From Nocardioides marmorisolisilvae (GTDB taxonomy: Bacteria; Actinomycetota; Actinomycetes; Propionibacteriales; Nocardioidaceae), in NCBI RefSeq assembly GCF_003725775.1, contig NZ_RJSG01000005.1:867-64866 (forward strand): a DNA stretch of 64,000 bases. The letters run 5' to 3'. The notes beneath the pieces are model-generated. The model was not told where the DNA came from, did no database searches, and saw only the letters and a program-made list of their open reading frames with translations. This document shows, piece by piece, positions 51,294 to 61,183 of the stretch (position 1 is its first letter; every line of letters begins with the position of its first letter). The translations under genes and the position numbers were made by a program.

Positions 51294-51941
51294 CTAGGGC
51301 GCGAGACGGTGGATGGTCCACCCCTGCGGCGTACGGCGGTAGACGAGGCGGTCGTGCATCCGGCCGCGGCGTCCCTGCCAGAACTCGACGCTGCTCGGCA
51401 CCACCCGGTAGCCGCCCCAGTGCGGCGGCGCGAACACGGGTCCGTCCCCGAACCGCTCGACCACGGCGGCGTACCCGGCGTCCAGCTCCTCGCGTGAACC
51501 GACCTCCTCGGACTGCGGCGAGGCCCAGGCGCCGAGCTGGGAGTCGCGCGGCCGGGTGGCGAAGTACGACTCGGTCTCCTCGCGGGTCACCTGCGTCGCG
51601 GTGCCCTCGACGCGCACCTGCCGCTGGAGCGGGTACCACCCGAACAGCAGGGTGCAGCGCGGGTCGGCAGCGAGCTCGGAACCCTTCCGGGAGGTGTAGT
51701 TGGTGAAGAAGACGAATCCGTCGTCGACGCCCTTGAGCAGCACCGTGCGGCTGGCGGGAGTCCCGTCCGCGGCGACCGTGCCGAGGACCATCGCGTTGGC
51801 CTCGACCAGCCCACCGCCCCGGGCCTGGTCGAACCAGAGGGAGAACTGGGCGAGCGGGTCGGGGGCCAGGTCGGCCTCGTCCAGACCACCGAGCTCGTAC
51901 TCCGCGCGCAGGGCCGCGAGGGCGTCCGGATCCAGTTCCAT
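51294..51941 (-). CDS. pdxH: pyridoxamine 5'-phosphate oxidase
   Basis: The 215-residue FMN enzyme has the PdxH motifs GLVEANAMVLGTV, SRTVLLKGVDDGFVFFTNYTSRKG, LFGWYPLQRQVRVEG and the C-terminal LVYRRTPQGWTIHRLAP. It makes pyridoxal phosphate from PMP or PNP. Length is standard. It is divergent to the citrate synthase gene, with about 100 bp for both promoters. Confidence 0.94.
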   Translation of the reverse strand: MELDPDALAALRAEYELGGLDEADLAPDPLAQFSLWFDQARGGGLVEANAMVLGTVAADGTPASRTVLLKGVDDGFVFFTNYTSRKGSELAADPRCTLLFGWYPLQRQVRVEGTATQVTREETESYFATRPRDSQLGAWASPQSEEVGSREELDAGYAAVVERFGDGPVFAPPHWGGYRVVPSSVEFWQGRRGRMHDRLVYRRTPQGWTIHRLAP

Positions 51942-52046
51942 GGAGCGAGGTTAGAACGTGTTCTGCGGATACGGCAGAATGCGAACGACGTCGTCGACGC
52001 CGCGACCCGGTGCGACGACCCAGGACAGGACGAAGGAGTTCACACG

Positions 52047-53153
52047 ATGACCGAGGTACACCACGGACTCGAGGGCGTCGTCGCCTTCGAGTCGGAGATC
52101 GCCGAGCCGGACAAGGAAGGCTCCGCCCTCCGCTACCGCGGCGTCGACATCGAGGAGATCGTCGGCCGGATCCCGTTCGAGAAGGTCTGGGGCCTGTTGG
52201 TCGACGGCGCCTACGACCCCGGCCTGCCGCCGGCCGAGCCGTACCCGCTGCCGGTGCACTCCGGTGACATCCGCGTCGACGTGCAGAGCGCGATCGCGAT
52301 GCTCGCGCCCGCCTGGGGCATCCAGCAGACCTACGACATCGACGACGTCCAGGTCCGCGAGGACCTCGGCCGCGCCGCGGTGATGGTGCTGTCCTTCGTC
52401 GGCCAGGCGGCGCGCGGCGTCGGCCAGCCGATGGTGCCCCAGCGCGAGGTCGACAAGGCTTCCACGATCGCCGAGCGGTTCATGATCCGCTGGCAGGGCG
52501 AGCCCGACCCGCAGCACGTGAAGGCGATCGACGCCTACTGGTCCTCGGCTGCCGAGCACGGCATGAACGCGTCCACCTTCACCGCCCGGGTGATCACCTC
52601 GACCGGCGCGGACGCCTGCGCGGCGCTCTCGGGCGCGGTCGGCGCGATGTCCGGCCCGCTGCACGGCGGCGCCCCGGCCCGGGTGCTGAGCATGATCGAG
52701 GACGTCGAGCAGGCCGGCGACGCCACGGCGTACGTGAAGAAGCTGCTCGACGACGGCGAGCGCCTGATGGGCTTCGGCCACCGCGTCTACCGCGCCGAGG
52801 ACCCGCGCGCCCGGGTGCTGCGGCGCACGGCGCGCGAGCTGAACGCGCCCCGCTACGAGGTCGCCGAGGCGCTGGAGAAGGCCGCGCTGGCCGAGCTCCG
52901 CGAGCGCCGTCCGGACCGCGTGCTGGAGACCAACGTCGAGTTCTGGGCGGCCATCGTCCTGGACTTCGCGCAGGTCCCGCCGCACATGTTCACCTCGATG
53001 TTCACCTGCGCCCGTACGGCGGGCTGGTCGGCGCACATCCTGGAGCAGAAGCGCACCGGCCGGCTGATCCGCCCCTCGGCGATCTACACCGGTCCGGCCA
53101 GCCGCAAGGCCTCTGAGGTCCCGGGCTACCACGAGGAGTGGGCGCTCTCCTGA
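52047..53153 (+). CDS. citrate synthase (type II-like, 368 residues)
   Basis: The protein has the short N-terminal domain of the single-domain CitA/GltA2 class (GLEGVVAFESEIAEPDKEG), GPLHGGAPARVLSMI, GFGHRVYRAEDPRA and RPSAIYTGP. The catalytic His lie in the HGGA and FGHRVY motifs. The ATG follows AAGGAG. It feeds acetyl-CoA into the TCA cycle. Its companion is likely the divergent pdxH, an arrangement also seen in Streptomyces. A 2-methylcitrate synthase role cannot be ruled out. Confidence 0.9.
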   Translation: MTEVHHGLEGVVAFESEIAEPDKEGSALRYRGVDIEEIVGRIPFEKVWGLLVDGAYDPGLPPAEPYPLPVHSGDIRVDVQSAIAMLAPAWGIQQTYDIDDVQVREDLGRAAVMVLSFVGQAARGVGQPMVPQREVDKASTIAERFMIRWQGEPDPQHVKAIDAYWSSAAEHGMNASTFTARVITSTGADACAALSGAVGAMSGPLHGGAPARVLSMIEDVEQAGDATAYVKKLLDDGERLMGFGHRVYRAEDPRARVLRRTARELNAPRYEVAEALEKAALAELRERRPDRVLETNVEFWAAIVLDFAQVPPHMFTSMFTCARTAGWSAHILEQKRTGRLIRPSAIYTGPASRKASEVPGYHEEWALS

Positions 53154-53161
53154 CAGACGCC

Positions 53162-53239
53162 GACCCGGCAGAAACTCACGCTTCGCTGACGTGAGCTTCT
53201 GCCGGGTCGTTGCTCGTCCAGGTGAGTTTCTGCCGGGTC
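53162..53239. terminator. palindromic GACCCGGCAGAAACTC element after citrate synthase
   Basis: GACCCGGCAGAAACTCACG (53162-53180) and its near-complement (53190-53208) form a 19-bp stem with one mismatch. A third copy of one arm lies at 53222-53239. The element probably terminates citrate synthase and the convergent DedA gene. A related element with GACCCGGCAAAACTC lies at 62954-63026, so this is a repeat family. Confidence 0.65.
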
Positions 53240-53242
53240 AGC

Positions 53243-53899
53243 TCAGTCCGGCCCGTCACCGAGGGCTTCGTCGACCTCGTCCTCGAGGTCGTCGATCCGC
53301 TTCTCCGAACGCACCCGCCACACCACCAGGGCGACCACCACGATCACCGCGAGACCGCCCGCGAAGCCGCGCCCGACCAGCTTCTCGACGTGGTGGTAGG
53401 AGTTGCCGGCCAGGTAGCCGAGGGTCACGAACACCGAGCCCCAGACGATCCCACCGAGCGCGTTCCAGAGCAGGAACTTCCGGTAGTGCATCTCGGAGGC
53501 TCCGGCCAGCGCGGGCATCATCGCGCGGAAGAACGCGGTGAACCGGCCGAGGAACACCGCCCCTCCCCCGCGCCGCCGCAGGAAGTCCTGGGCCTGGTCG
53601 ATCCGGGGTCGGTGCTTGTCGAGGAAGCGCATCCGGTCCAGCGCAGGGCCGAGCCAGACCTTGCCCACCTCGTAGCCGACCGAGTCGCCGATGATCGCGG
53701 CCGCCACGATGACGATGATCGCCGCCGCGAGCGGGACGTGGTCGACGCCGGCGGCCACGCCGGCCAGCACCGCGGCGGTCTCGCCCGGGACCACGAAGCC
53801 GACGAACACGGCGTCCTCGGCGAAGACCAGCAGGCCGGCGACCAGGAGCAGCCAGAACGGGTCCAGGTTGAGGATGTTGTCGAGGATCCCGCTCAGCAC
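53243..53899 (-). CDS. DedA-family membrane protein
   Basis: The 218-residue protein has the DedA/SNARE-associated layout: FAEDAVFVGFVVPGETAAVLAG near the N-terminus, and FLGRFTAFFRAMMPALAGASEM with the conserved F/GRF...R. The GTG start removes a low-quality N-terminal extension. The C-terminus ends in a charged cytoplasmic tail (EKRIDDLEDEVDE). DedA proteins are now linked to flipping of phospholipids or undecaprenyl phosphate. A second DedA gene follows 4 bp upstream on the same strand. Confidence 0.85.
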   Translation of the reverse strand: MLSGILDNILNLDPFWLLLVAGLLVFAEDAVFVGFVVPGETAAVLAGVAAGVDHVPLAAAIIVIVAAAIIGDSVGYEVGKVWLGPALDRMRFLDKHRPRIDQAQDFLRRRGGGAVFLGRFTAFFRAMMPALAGASEMHYRKFLLWNALGGIVWGSVFVTLGYLAGNSYHHVEKLVGRGFAGGLAVIVVVALVVWRVRSEKRIDDLEDEVDEALGDGPD

Positions 53900-53903
53900 G
53901 TGC

Positions 53904-54524
53904 CTAGTCTGCCCGAGGCTCCGGCACGTCCGCTGAACGACGCCGCAGCACCAGGACGACACCGAGCACCGCGACCGCGATCAGGCCCACCGCGCCCCAG
54001 GTCACCGGACTGCTCTTCGAGAGCTCGAGCAGCGAGGTGCCACCCACGAACCCGGACCCGACCGAGACGGCCGCCCAGGCGAGTCCGCCGACGAGGTTGC
54101 CGACCAGGAAGCGCCGCTGGTCGATGCCTGAGGCGCCCGCCAGGGAGGGCAGGATCGCCCGCAGCGCGGCCACGTAGCGGCCGCCGATCATGGCTACGAG
54201 CACCCGGCGGTGCAGCAGCGCCTGGGCCGACTCGACCTTCGCCCGGCGCTTGACCAGCGCCTTGTGGCCGAGGAGCCGCGGACCCTGGGCCCGGCCGATC
54301 AGGTAACCGACCGCGGAGCCGGTCACGATCGCGGCCGCGATCGAGGAGTAGGAGAGCCACAGCGGCAGGTGCCCGAGGCTCGCGGTCAGCCCGGTCAGGA
54401 ACGCGGCCTTGCCACCGGGGATGAAGATGCCGATCACCAGCGCCGCCTGGAGGAACACCAGCCCGGCCGCGGCGGCCAGCAGGACACCGGGCTCGAGAGC
54501 GGTCAGGTCGGGGAAACCGGGCAC
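53904..54524 (-). CDS. DedA-family membrane protein
   Basis: The 206-residue paralogue has LQAALVIGIFIPGGKAAFLTG and GGRYVAALRAILPSLAGASGI, the DedA signatures. It is the first gene of a two-gene dedA operon. The GTG start is shared with the promoter region of the divergent PEP-mutase gene. Two tandem copies suggest a heteromeric complex or specialised lipids. The substrate is inferred only. Confidence 0.85.
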   Translation of the reverse strand: MPGFPDLTALEPGVLLAAAAGLVFLQAALVIGIFIPGGKAAFLTGLTASLGHLPLWLSYSSIAAAIVTGSAVGYLIGRAQGPRLLGHKALVKRRAKVESAQALLHRRVLVAMIGGRYVAALRAILPSLAGASGIDQRRFLVGNLVGGLAWAAVSVGSGFVGGTSLLELSKSSPVTWGAVGLIAVAVLGVVLVLRRRSADVPEPRAD

Positions 54525-54560
54525 GCGCCAAGTCTGACAGCGAGGGCTACATTGCCACGC

Positions 54561-55340
54561 ATGCGCGCTGCTGAATTCTTGGAGATGCACCGTCCGGGGG
54601 CCGGCTTCATCCTCCCGAACGCCTGGGACGGCGGCTCGGCCCGGATCCTCGAGCAGGCCGGCTTCGCCGCCATCGCCACGACCAGCGCCGGGATCGCGTT
54701 CAGCCGCGGCCGTCCGGACGCCTCGATGCCGCGCGACGAGATGCTCGAGGAGATCGCCCGGATCGTCGCGGTCGTCGACTGCCCGGTGAGTGCCGACCTC
54801 GAGTCTGGCTACGGCGACGTGGCCGGCACCTTCGCGGCGGCGGTCGAGATCGGCGTGCTCGGCGCCAACCTCGAGGACGCCGGACCGGACGGGCTGTTCA
54901 GCGTCGAGGAGTCGGTCGAGCGCGTCCAGGCGGCGCGGGCCGCAGCACCCGCGGGGACCTTCGTGCTGAACGCCCGCACCGACCCGTACATGGTCAAGCA
55001 CCCCGACGCGTTCGCCGAGAGCGTGCAGCGCGCGCACCGCTTCCTGGAGGCCGGCGCCGACTGCATCTTCGTGCCCGGGATCAGCGACGCTGCGGAGATC
55101 GGCCGCCTCGTCGCCGAGATCGGCGCCCCGGTCAACGTGGTTGCCGGCCTCACCGACCCGGTGATCGACGCCGCGACGCTGCGGGCGGCCGGGGTGGCGC
55201 GGATCAGCCTCGGCGGCACCATCACCCGCGCCGCGCTGACCCAGGTCGACGCCTTCGCGCGCGAGATGCTCGACCACGGCACCTTCGACTTCGCGGTCGG
55301 CGCGATCGCCTACGGCGAGTTCCAGCGGCGGTTCGGCTAG
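54561..55340 (+). CDS. isocitrate lyase/PEP mutase superfamily enzyme
   Basis: The 259-residue TIM-barrel protein has LPNAWDGGSARILEQAGF, the metal-binding DLESGYG motif and LNARTDPY. It resembles the oxaloacetate-decarboxylase-like members more than isocitrate lyase, because the KKCGH loop is absent. The stop overlaps that of the convergent GNAT gene by 3 bp. Possible activities include carbon-carbon lyase on oxaloacetate or 2-methylisocitrate. The true substrate is unknown. Confidence 0.82.
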   Translation: MRAAEFLEMHRPGAGFILPNAWDGGSARILEQAGFAAIATTSAGIAFSRGRPDASMPRDEMLEEIARIVAVVDCPVSADLESGYGDVAGTFAAAVEIGVLGANLEDAGPDGLFSVEESVERVQAARAAAPAGTFVLNARTDPYMVKHPDAFAESVQRAHRFLEAGADCIFVPGISDAAEIGRLVAEIGAPVNVVAGLTDPVIDAATLRAAGVARISLGGTITRAALTQVDAFAREMLDHGTFDFAVGAIAYGEFQRRFG

Positions 55341-55816
55341 AGCACCCGGGCCAGGCACCGGTTCAGCGGCGAGTCCCGGTAGTAGCCGAAGCCCGGGATC
55401 GGCTGGTAGCCGGCGGAGGCGTAGAGCTCGAGCGCCTCGGGTTGTGCCGCCCCCGTCTCCAGGATCATCACCTCGGCCCCCGCGGCTGCGGCGGTCAGCT
55501 CGAGGTGGGCGAGCATCGCGCGAGCCAGGCCGCGTCGCCGGCCCGCCGGGGCGACGTACATCCGCTTGATCTCGGCCGAGGCCGCGTAACCCAGCGCCTC
55601 CACGTCGGTACGCCGGCGCCAGGCACCGGTCGCGACCGGCACCTCGTCGAGGTAGCCGACGAAGAAGGAACCGCCCGGGAGCTCGAAGTAGCCGGGCTGG
55701 AGCGGGGTCTCGTCACGGCTGCCGTAGCGGGCGACGTACTCGAGCTGGACCTGCTCGACCAGCGCGGCCGCGTCGGGGTGGGTGATCGGCAGCAGCTCGA
55801 TCCGCCAGCTGTCCAA
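55337..55816 (-). CDS. GNAT N-acetyltransferase
   Basis: The 159-residue protein has the GNAT core IKRMYVAPAGRRRGLARAMLAHLE, with the acetyl-CoA loop RRRGLA, and the C-terminal LYASAGYQPIPGFGYY. A TTG start at 55816 follows GAAGGG at good spacing; the frame upstream runs into the serC promoter region. It resembles small GNATs with amine substrates. It is divergent to serC with under 100 bp between starts. Confidence 0.82.
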   Translation of the reverse strand: MDSWRIELLPITHPDAAALVEQVQLEYVARYGSRDETPLQPGYFELPGGSFFVGYLDEVPVATGAWRRRTDVEALGYAASAEIKRMYVAPAGRRRGLARAMLAHLELTAAAAGAEVMILETGAAQPEALELYASAGYQPIPGFGYYRDSPLNRCLARVL

Positions 55817-55872
55817 CTTCTCGTCCCTTCCCCTAACTCCGTTGGGGTGTGCTGACACAATAGGGACCCTGA

Positions 55873-57033
<1,161 letters not shown>

Positions 57034-57052
57034 ACCCCGGTAGGTTCTCCGC

Positions 57053-57679
57053 ATGGCCACTGTGACCTCCTCGGAGGGTCTGAGCTTCAAGCAGCTCGCG
57101 TTCTCCGACCTGGACCGCTACCGCCCGGGCGAGAAGGGCTGGCTGAAGTTCTTCGCCCGCGGGATCTCCAACCCGGGCCTGTTCGCCTGCTTCGTGCTGC
57201 GCAAGCAGCAGGTGGCGTTCCGCAAGGGCAAGGTGCGCCGGTCGTTCCTGTGGCGCAGCGTCGGCATGTACCTGTTCAGCGCCGACTTCGTTCCGGGCAT
57301 GGACATCGGTCCCGGCTTCTTCCTGCCGCACCCGGCCGGCACGGTCATCGGCAACGGCCTGCGGATCGGCGCCAACGTCACCTTCGGCGGTGCGGTCACC
57401 GCGGGCGTCAAGCAGCCGGACACCCCGGCCGGTGAGGACGACTACCCGGTGATCGGCGACGGCGCGATCGTGCTCGCCAACGCGGTCCTGGTCGGGCCGG
57501 TCGAGATCGGCAACTACGCGCAGGTCGGCGCCAACTCGGTGGTGCTCTCCGACGTGGCCGACTTCGCCTGCGTCTTCGGCGTCCCGGCACGCAAGGTGGC
57601 CGAGCGCCGCGGCATCCTCCCGGGTTCGATGGAGGTGCTGGCCGAGCCGCCGGCCAAGGAGCCGAAGCCCGAGGCCTGA
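57053..57679 (+). CDS. left-handed beta-helix acyltransferase (CysE-like)
   Basis: The 208-residue protein has a helical N-domain and hexapeptide repeats from about residue 85: GPGFFLPHPAGTVIGNGLRIGANVTFGGAVTAGV, with the HPAG trimer interface seen in serine acetyltransferases. It lies 19 bp after serC, so coupling of serine synthesis with O-acetylserine formation is plausible. The helical N-domain is shorter than in classical CysE, so the acceptor may differ. Confidence 0.78.
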   Translation: MATVTSSEGLSFKQLAFSDLDRYRPGEKGWLKFFARGISNPGLFACFVLRKQQVAFRKGKVRRSFLWRSVGMYLFSADFVPGMDIGPGFFLPHPAGTVIGNGLRIGANVTFGGAVTAGVKQPDTPAGEDDYPVIGDGAIVLANAVLVGPVEIGNYAQVGANSVVLSDVADFACVFGVPARKVAERRGILPGSMEVLAEPPAKEPKPEA

Positions 57680-57715
57680 GCCTGTGCTGGTTGCTTGTGC
57701 TGAGCCTGTCGAAGT

Positions 57716-57751
57716 GAGCCTGTCGAAACCTCACCGGGTTTCGACAGGCTC
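57716..57751. terminator. inverted pair of the dispersed repeat as terminator
   Basis: GAGCCTGTCGAAACC and GGTTTCGACAGGCTC form a perfect 15-bp stem with a 6-nt loop between two convergent acyltransferase genes. Both arms are copies of the dispersed repeat placed head to head, and partial copies precede it from about 57680. It probably ends transcription on both strands. Confidence 0.75.
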
Positions 57752-57768
57752 AACCAGCAAGCGAACCG

Positions 57769-58452
57769 TTACCAGGTCGGGTTCGCGCAGATCTCGCAGG
57801 CGCTCGCATCCGGGTCGTGCTTCCGCACGAACTCGGCGACCTCCGGCGAGTGGATCTGGTCGCCGTGCGCCCGGACCTTCGCCTGCTCCCAGTCCCACCA
57901 GGCGATCCGGAGCAGTGCCTCGCGGGTCGGCTCGTCGAACCGGAACTTGATGTGCTTGGCCGGGTTGCCGCCGACGACCGAGTACGGCTCGACGTCCTTG
58001 GTGACCATCGCCCGCGCGGCAACAGCCGCGCCGTGGCCGATCTTGATGCCGGAGAGGATGACGGCCTCGAAGCCGACCCAGACGTCCGAACCGACCACGA
58101 CCGGGCCGCGGTCGATGACGTGGTTGTCCTGGGTCTCCCAGTTGCCGTCCTCACCGACGTGCGCGTGCAGCAAGCTCACCCAGTCGAGGTGGTGCTCACC
58201 GCCGGTGATGATCGTCGTCGTGTAGTGGAAGCCCGAGTACGCCCCCAGGTGCACCGAGGCACCCTGCCCGGGGATCGACTCCAGCATCCGCACCGTCGCG
58301 TACGCCGGCTCGTCCCAGGTCAGGTGGTTGCGCGGGTCGTCGAAGTGCAGGAGCTCGGCACCGTCGACCCAGAAACGGACCTTGGCCTTCATCTTCTCGA
58401 CGATGCGGCGACGGAACCCGGTGCGCTTCGGTCGGGGCATGCTGGCGTCCAT
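57769..58452 (-). CDS. CatB-like (xenobiotic) acetyltransferase
   Basis: The 227-residue hexapeptide-repeat protein has NHVIDRGPVVVGSDVWVGFEAVILSGIKIGHGAAVAARAMVT and VVGGNPAKHIKFRF, then a C-terminal helix IAWWDWEQAKV typical of the CatB/Vat group. The active-site His is expected in the HVGEDGNWETQDNH region. Start ATG 58452 or 58440 are both possible. It could acetylate chloramphenicol, streptogramins or a natural sugar. A C-terminal CEIC pair is unusual. Confidence 0.82.
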   Translation of the reverse strand: MDASMPRPKRTGFRRRIVEKMKAKVRFWVDGAELLHFDDPRNHLTWDEPAYATVRMLESIPGQGASVHLGAYSGFHYTTTIITGGEHHLDWVSLLHAHVGEDGNWETQDNHVIDRGPVVVGSDVWVGFEAVILSGIKIGHGAAVAARAMVTKDVEPYSVVGGNPAKHIKFRFDEPTREALLRIAWWDWEQAKVRAHGDQIHSPEVAEFVRKHDPDASACEICANPTW

Positions 58453-58516
58453 GCGCGCGACGGTACTGGTTGCCCGGTGACCGGCGTTGCCGATTCCGCC
58501 TTTCAGACGGGCAGCG

Positions 58517-59017
58517 TCACAGCGCGCTGATCCGACGCTCCAGCACGACGTACGCGCGATCGCCGAAGGCGACCATCCGGGCCTCCTCGACCTGGGTCGG
58601 CGTCTCCTCCAGCGTGTCGACGGCCGCCGCCACCGCGTCGTCCAGCGGCCACCCGTAGACGCCGGCCGAGACGAGCGGGAACGCCACCGACCGGGCGCCC
58701 AGCTCGTCGGCGACGGCGAGCGCGCCCGAGTAGCAGGAGGTCAGCTTGCTGCGGTCGGTGTTGCCGGCGTTGAGGTTCGGGCCGACCACGTGGATCACCC
58801 AACGCGCCGGCAGGTCTCCCGCCGTCGTCAAGCCCGCCTCGCCGGTGCGGAGGCCGTTCGGGAACCTCGCGATGCAGTCCTCGAGGATCGCGGGGCCACC
58901 GGCGGCGTGGATGGCGCCGTCGACTCCCCCGCCGCCGCGCATGCGCTCGTTCGCGGCGTTGACGACGGCGTCGACCTGCTGGGTGGTGATGTCGCCACGG
59001 ACGACGGTGATCCTCAT
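58517..59017 (-). CDS. macro-domain protein
   Basis: The 166-residue protein has the macro fold: RGDITTQQVDAVVNAANERMRGGGGVDGAIHAAGG, and GVYGWPLDDA before the C-terminal helix. Such domains bind ADP-ribose and may remove it from proteins or from O-acetyl-ADP-ribose. The start overlaps the stop of the upstream exported protein gene (ATGA). No ADP-ribosyltransferase gene adjoins it. Confidence 0.88.
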   Translation of the reverse strand: MRITVVRGDITTQQVDAVVNAANERMRGGGGVDGAIHAAGGPAILEDCIARFPNGLRTGEAGLTTAGDLPARWVIHVVGPNLNAGNTDRSKLTSCYSGALAVADELGARSVAFPLVSAGVYGWPLDDAVAAAVDTLEETPTQVEEARMVAFGDRAYVVLERRISAL

Positions 59018-59913
59018 CGTGCTCGCCTCCTCGTCCACCACAGTGCCACGCCCGCGAGCACCAGGGCGCCCGCACCGTACGCCCACGGCCCGGCGGGACT
59101 GGTGCCGTCGTCCTTCGCCAGGACCGGCGTTTCCGGCCTGGGCGGCAAGGCCTTCGGCGGTTCGAGCAGATCCGTCACCCGGGCCGGCAGCGCGATCTGC
59201 AGCACCGGGCTGTGCACGCCCTCGGAGCTGAGCCGGACCCGGTGACCCGGACCGACCGAGATGCCCTCGCCCTGCTGCTGGCCGGGCAGGTCGAACCCGG
59301 CGACCTTCTGGTAGCCGGGGTAGGTCAGCACCTCGGCGCTGCCGTAGCCGCGCACCAGGATGTGCTTGCTGCCGAGCATCGCCGCATCGGTCGCCCACTC
59401 GGTGACCACGCCGACGGCCTTCAGCCGGTTCACGTTGTTCGGGTCGAGCGGCCGCGGAGCGACGTAGATCTTGCCGCCGAGCACGCCCTTGGTGATCACG
59501 TAGAGCCGACCGCCGGGCGCGATCAGGGACTCGGCGTCGTGCGGTCCGTCGGGGTAGACCAACCGGTACGACGGCACGTCGACGTGCCGGACGCCCCTGC
59601 CGATCGGCACCCGGTGCACCTCGATGAACGGCCGCGTCTCGGTGTTGTCGCCGATGTCCCCGGCCCAGACCGCGTCCTTCCCGGCGGGTGCCAGCGCCTC
59701 GACGTCCACGGCCGAGCGCGCGTAGAAGGTCTTCCCGACGGTGCGGCCCGTCCGCGGGTCGATCACGTAGAGCACGGCGTCGTCGCCGGAGTCGTTGGTC
59801 GTCACCATCAGCGAGCCGAGGTCGACCAGGCCGCTGGACTCGGTGATCGCGGGATCGGTGAACGAGAACAGCACCCGGCTCGCCACCGCGAGCACGACGA
59901 GCAGGGCGTTCAC
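59014..59913 (-). CDS. membrane-anchored beta-propeller protein
   Basis: The 299-residue protein has an N-terminal signal (NALLVVLAVASRVLFSF) and a C-terminal span with an Arg-rich end (GALVLAGVALWWTRRRAR). The middle has repeated propeller blades such as SGLVDLGSLMVTTNDSGDDAVLYVIDPRTGRTVG and GLKAVGVVTEW-like loops. No catalytic motif was recognised. It overlaps both the macro-domain gene and the upstream methyltransferase gene, so it is in a coupled operon. Confidence 0.75.
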   Translation of the reverse strand: MNALLVVLAVASRVLFSFTDPAITESSGLVDLGSLMVTTNDSGDDAVLYVIDPRTGRTVGKTFYARSAVDVEALAPAGKDAVWAGDIGDNTETRPFIEVHRVPIGRGVRHVDVPSYRLVYPDGPHDAESLIAPGGRLYVITKGVLGGKIYVAPRPLDPNNVNRLKAVGVVTEWATDAAMLGSKHILVRGYGSAEVLTYPGYQKVAGFDLPGQQQGEGISVGPGHRVRLSSEGVHSPVLQIALPARVTDLLEPPKALPPRPETPVLAKDDGTSPAGPWAYGAGALVLAGVALWWTRRRAR

Positions 59914-61097
59914 CCGAGCAGCTCCGCCAGCTTCGGGTGGACGCCCCAGGCCGAGGCGAGCTCGTCGTACTCCGCGTCGTCGGCCGCCGCGCCGGTGCGC
60001 GCGGCCCGGAGCAGGGTGTTCCGCGGGGTGTGGGCACTGTCGACGAACTCGACGACCTCGACCCGGTAGCCGCGCGAGCGCAGCAGGGCGGCGCGCAGGG
60101 CGTCGGTGAGGGTGTCGGCGGTGCGCTCGCGCAGGATCCCGTCGCGCGTCAGTCCCGAGTACGGCACCGGCGGCGGGTTGTCGCGCAGCTGGCGGGAGAT
60201 GTCCTGGTGGCAGCAGGGCGCGGCCAGGATCAGCGCGGCGTCCCAGCCGATACCCCGGGCCAACGCGTCGTCGGTGGCGGTGTCGCAGGCGTGCAGGGCC
60301 AGCACCACGTCCGGCGCGGTGGCGAGCTCGACGTCGGCGATGCCACCGACTTCGAAGCTGACCTCGTCCTCGATGCCGAGCTCGGTGGCGACCTGGGTGT
60401 TGTGGTCGCGCGACTGCTGCTTCACGTCCACGCCGACGACCCGGACCGGCAGGCCGCGCTCACCGGCGAGCCAGGCGTGCGCGGCGAAGGTGAGGTAGGC
60501 GTTCCCGCAGCCGAGGTCGACGACCTGGAGCGGACGGTCCGCCGTGGGCGCGATGCGCCCCGAGGCCAGCGCGTCCTCGACGGTGGCCGCGAGCTCGCGC
60601 AGGAACTCCTCGACCTGGCGATACTTCGCCTGGCGGCTCGGCTTCACCCGGCCCTGGGCGTCGCTGATCCCGAGTGCGCGCAGCACCGGGGAGTCCTCGG
60701 GCAGCAGCCGCTGCTTGGCGCGGTCGTGCGCCCGGTCCGGGACGCTGCCCGGACCGGCCTGAACGCTGATCGCGGCCTCGCCGCTCTTGGTGACCCGCAC
60801 CTGGAGGGTCTCGGTGGCCGTCTCCACGTGCCAGTTGCCGAACGGTTCGGCGAGCAGGGCGCCGAGCGCGTCGTCGAGCGCACCGGCCGGGTGGTTGGAG
60901 ACGTGCGCCTGGGTGTCGTCGTACCGGGTGATCTGCAGGTGCCGGCCGGCCTTGAGGTCGACGTAGCGCAGCTCTGCGCGGCGCCAGGCGGGCTGGTGGC
61001 CCTTGCGGCGGCCGGCGGCGACCGCCCGGATCAGCTGCTCGTCGTCCTCGACGAGGTTGCGGACCTTGTCGAGCGCCTCGGCCAGTGGGACCGGCAT
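59910..61097 (-). CDS. class I SAM-dependent methyltransferase
   Basis: The 395-residue protein has an N-terminal domain with ELRYVDLKAGRHLQITRYDD and a class I methyltransferase from about residue 190: VVDLGCGNAYLTFAAHAW, VGVDVKQQ, PDVVLALHACDTATDD and LAAPCCHQD. The APCCHQ motif is found in a family related to the C-terminal part of human GSTCD/METTL25, acting perhaps on RNA or protein. It starts in the stop of the 28-residue peptide gene (TGATG). Confidence 0.82.
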   Translation of the reverse strand: MPVPLAEALDKVRNLVEDDEQLIRAVAAGRRKGHQPAWRRAELRYVDLKAGRHLQITRYDDTQAHVSNHPAGALDDALGALLAEPFGNWHVETATETLQVRVTKSGEAAISVQAGPGSVPDRAHDRAKQRLLPEDSPVLRALGISDAQGRVKPSRQAKYRQVEEFLRELAATVEDALASGRIAPTADRPLQVVDLGCGNAYLTFAAHAWLAGERGLPVRVVGVDVKQQSRDHNTQVATELGIEDEVSFEVGGIADVELATAPDVVLALHACDTATDDALARGIGWDAALILAAPCCHQDISRQLRDNPPPVPYSGLTRDGILRERTADTLTDALRAALLRSRGYRVEVVEFVDSAHTPRNTLLRAARTGAAADDAEYDELASAWGVHPKLAELLG

Positions 61098-61183
61098 CAG
61101 TGCAGCAGCTTCGCGACCACGACGATCAGGATCAGGCCTGCAAGTGCGCCGGTGATCACCAGTCGTCGGTAGCGGGGGTTCAC
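61097..61183 (-). CDS. 28-residue membrane peptide between MFS and methyltransferase
   Basis: The GTG frame encodes MNPRYRRLVITGALAGLIL followed by IVVVAKLLH, a basic N-terminus and one membrane span. Its start overlaps the MFS stop (GTGA) and its stop overlaps the methyltransferase start (TGATG). This double coupling within an operon strongly suggests it is translated. It could be a small regulatory subunit of the transporter. No homologue is recognised. Confidence 0.65.
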   Translation of the reverse strand: MNPRYRRLVITGALAGLILIVVVAKLLH

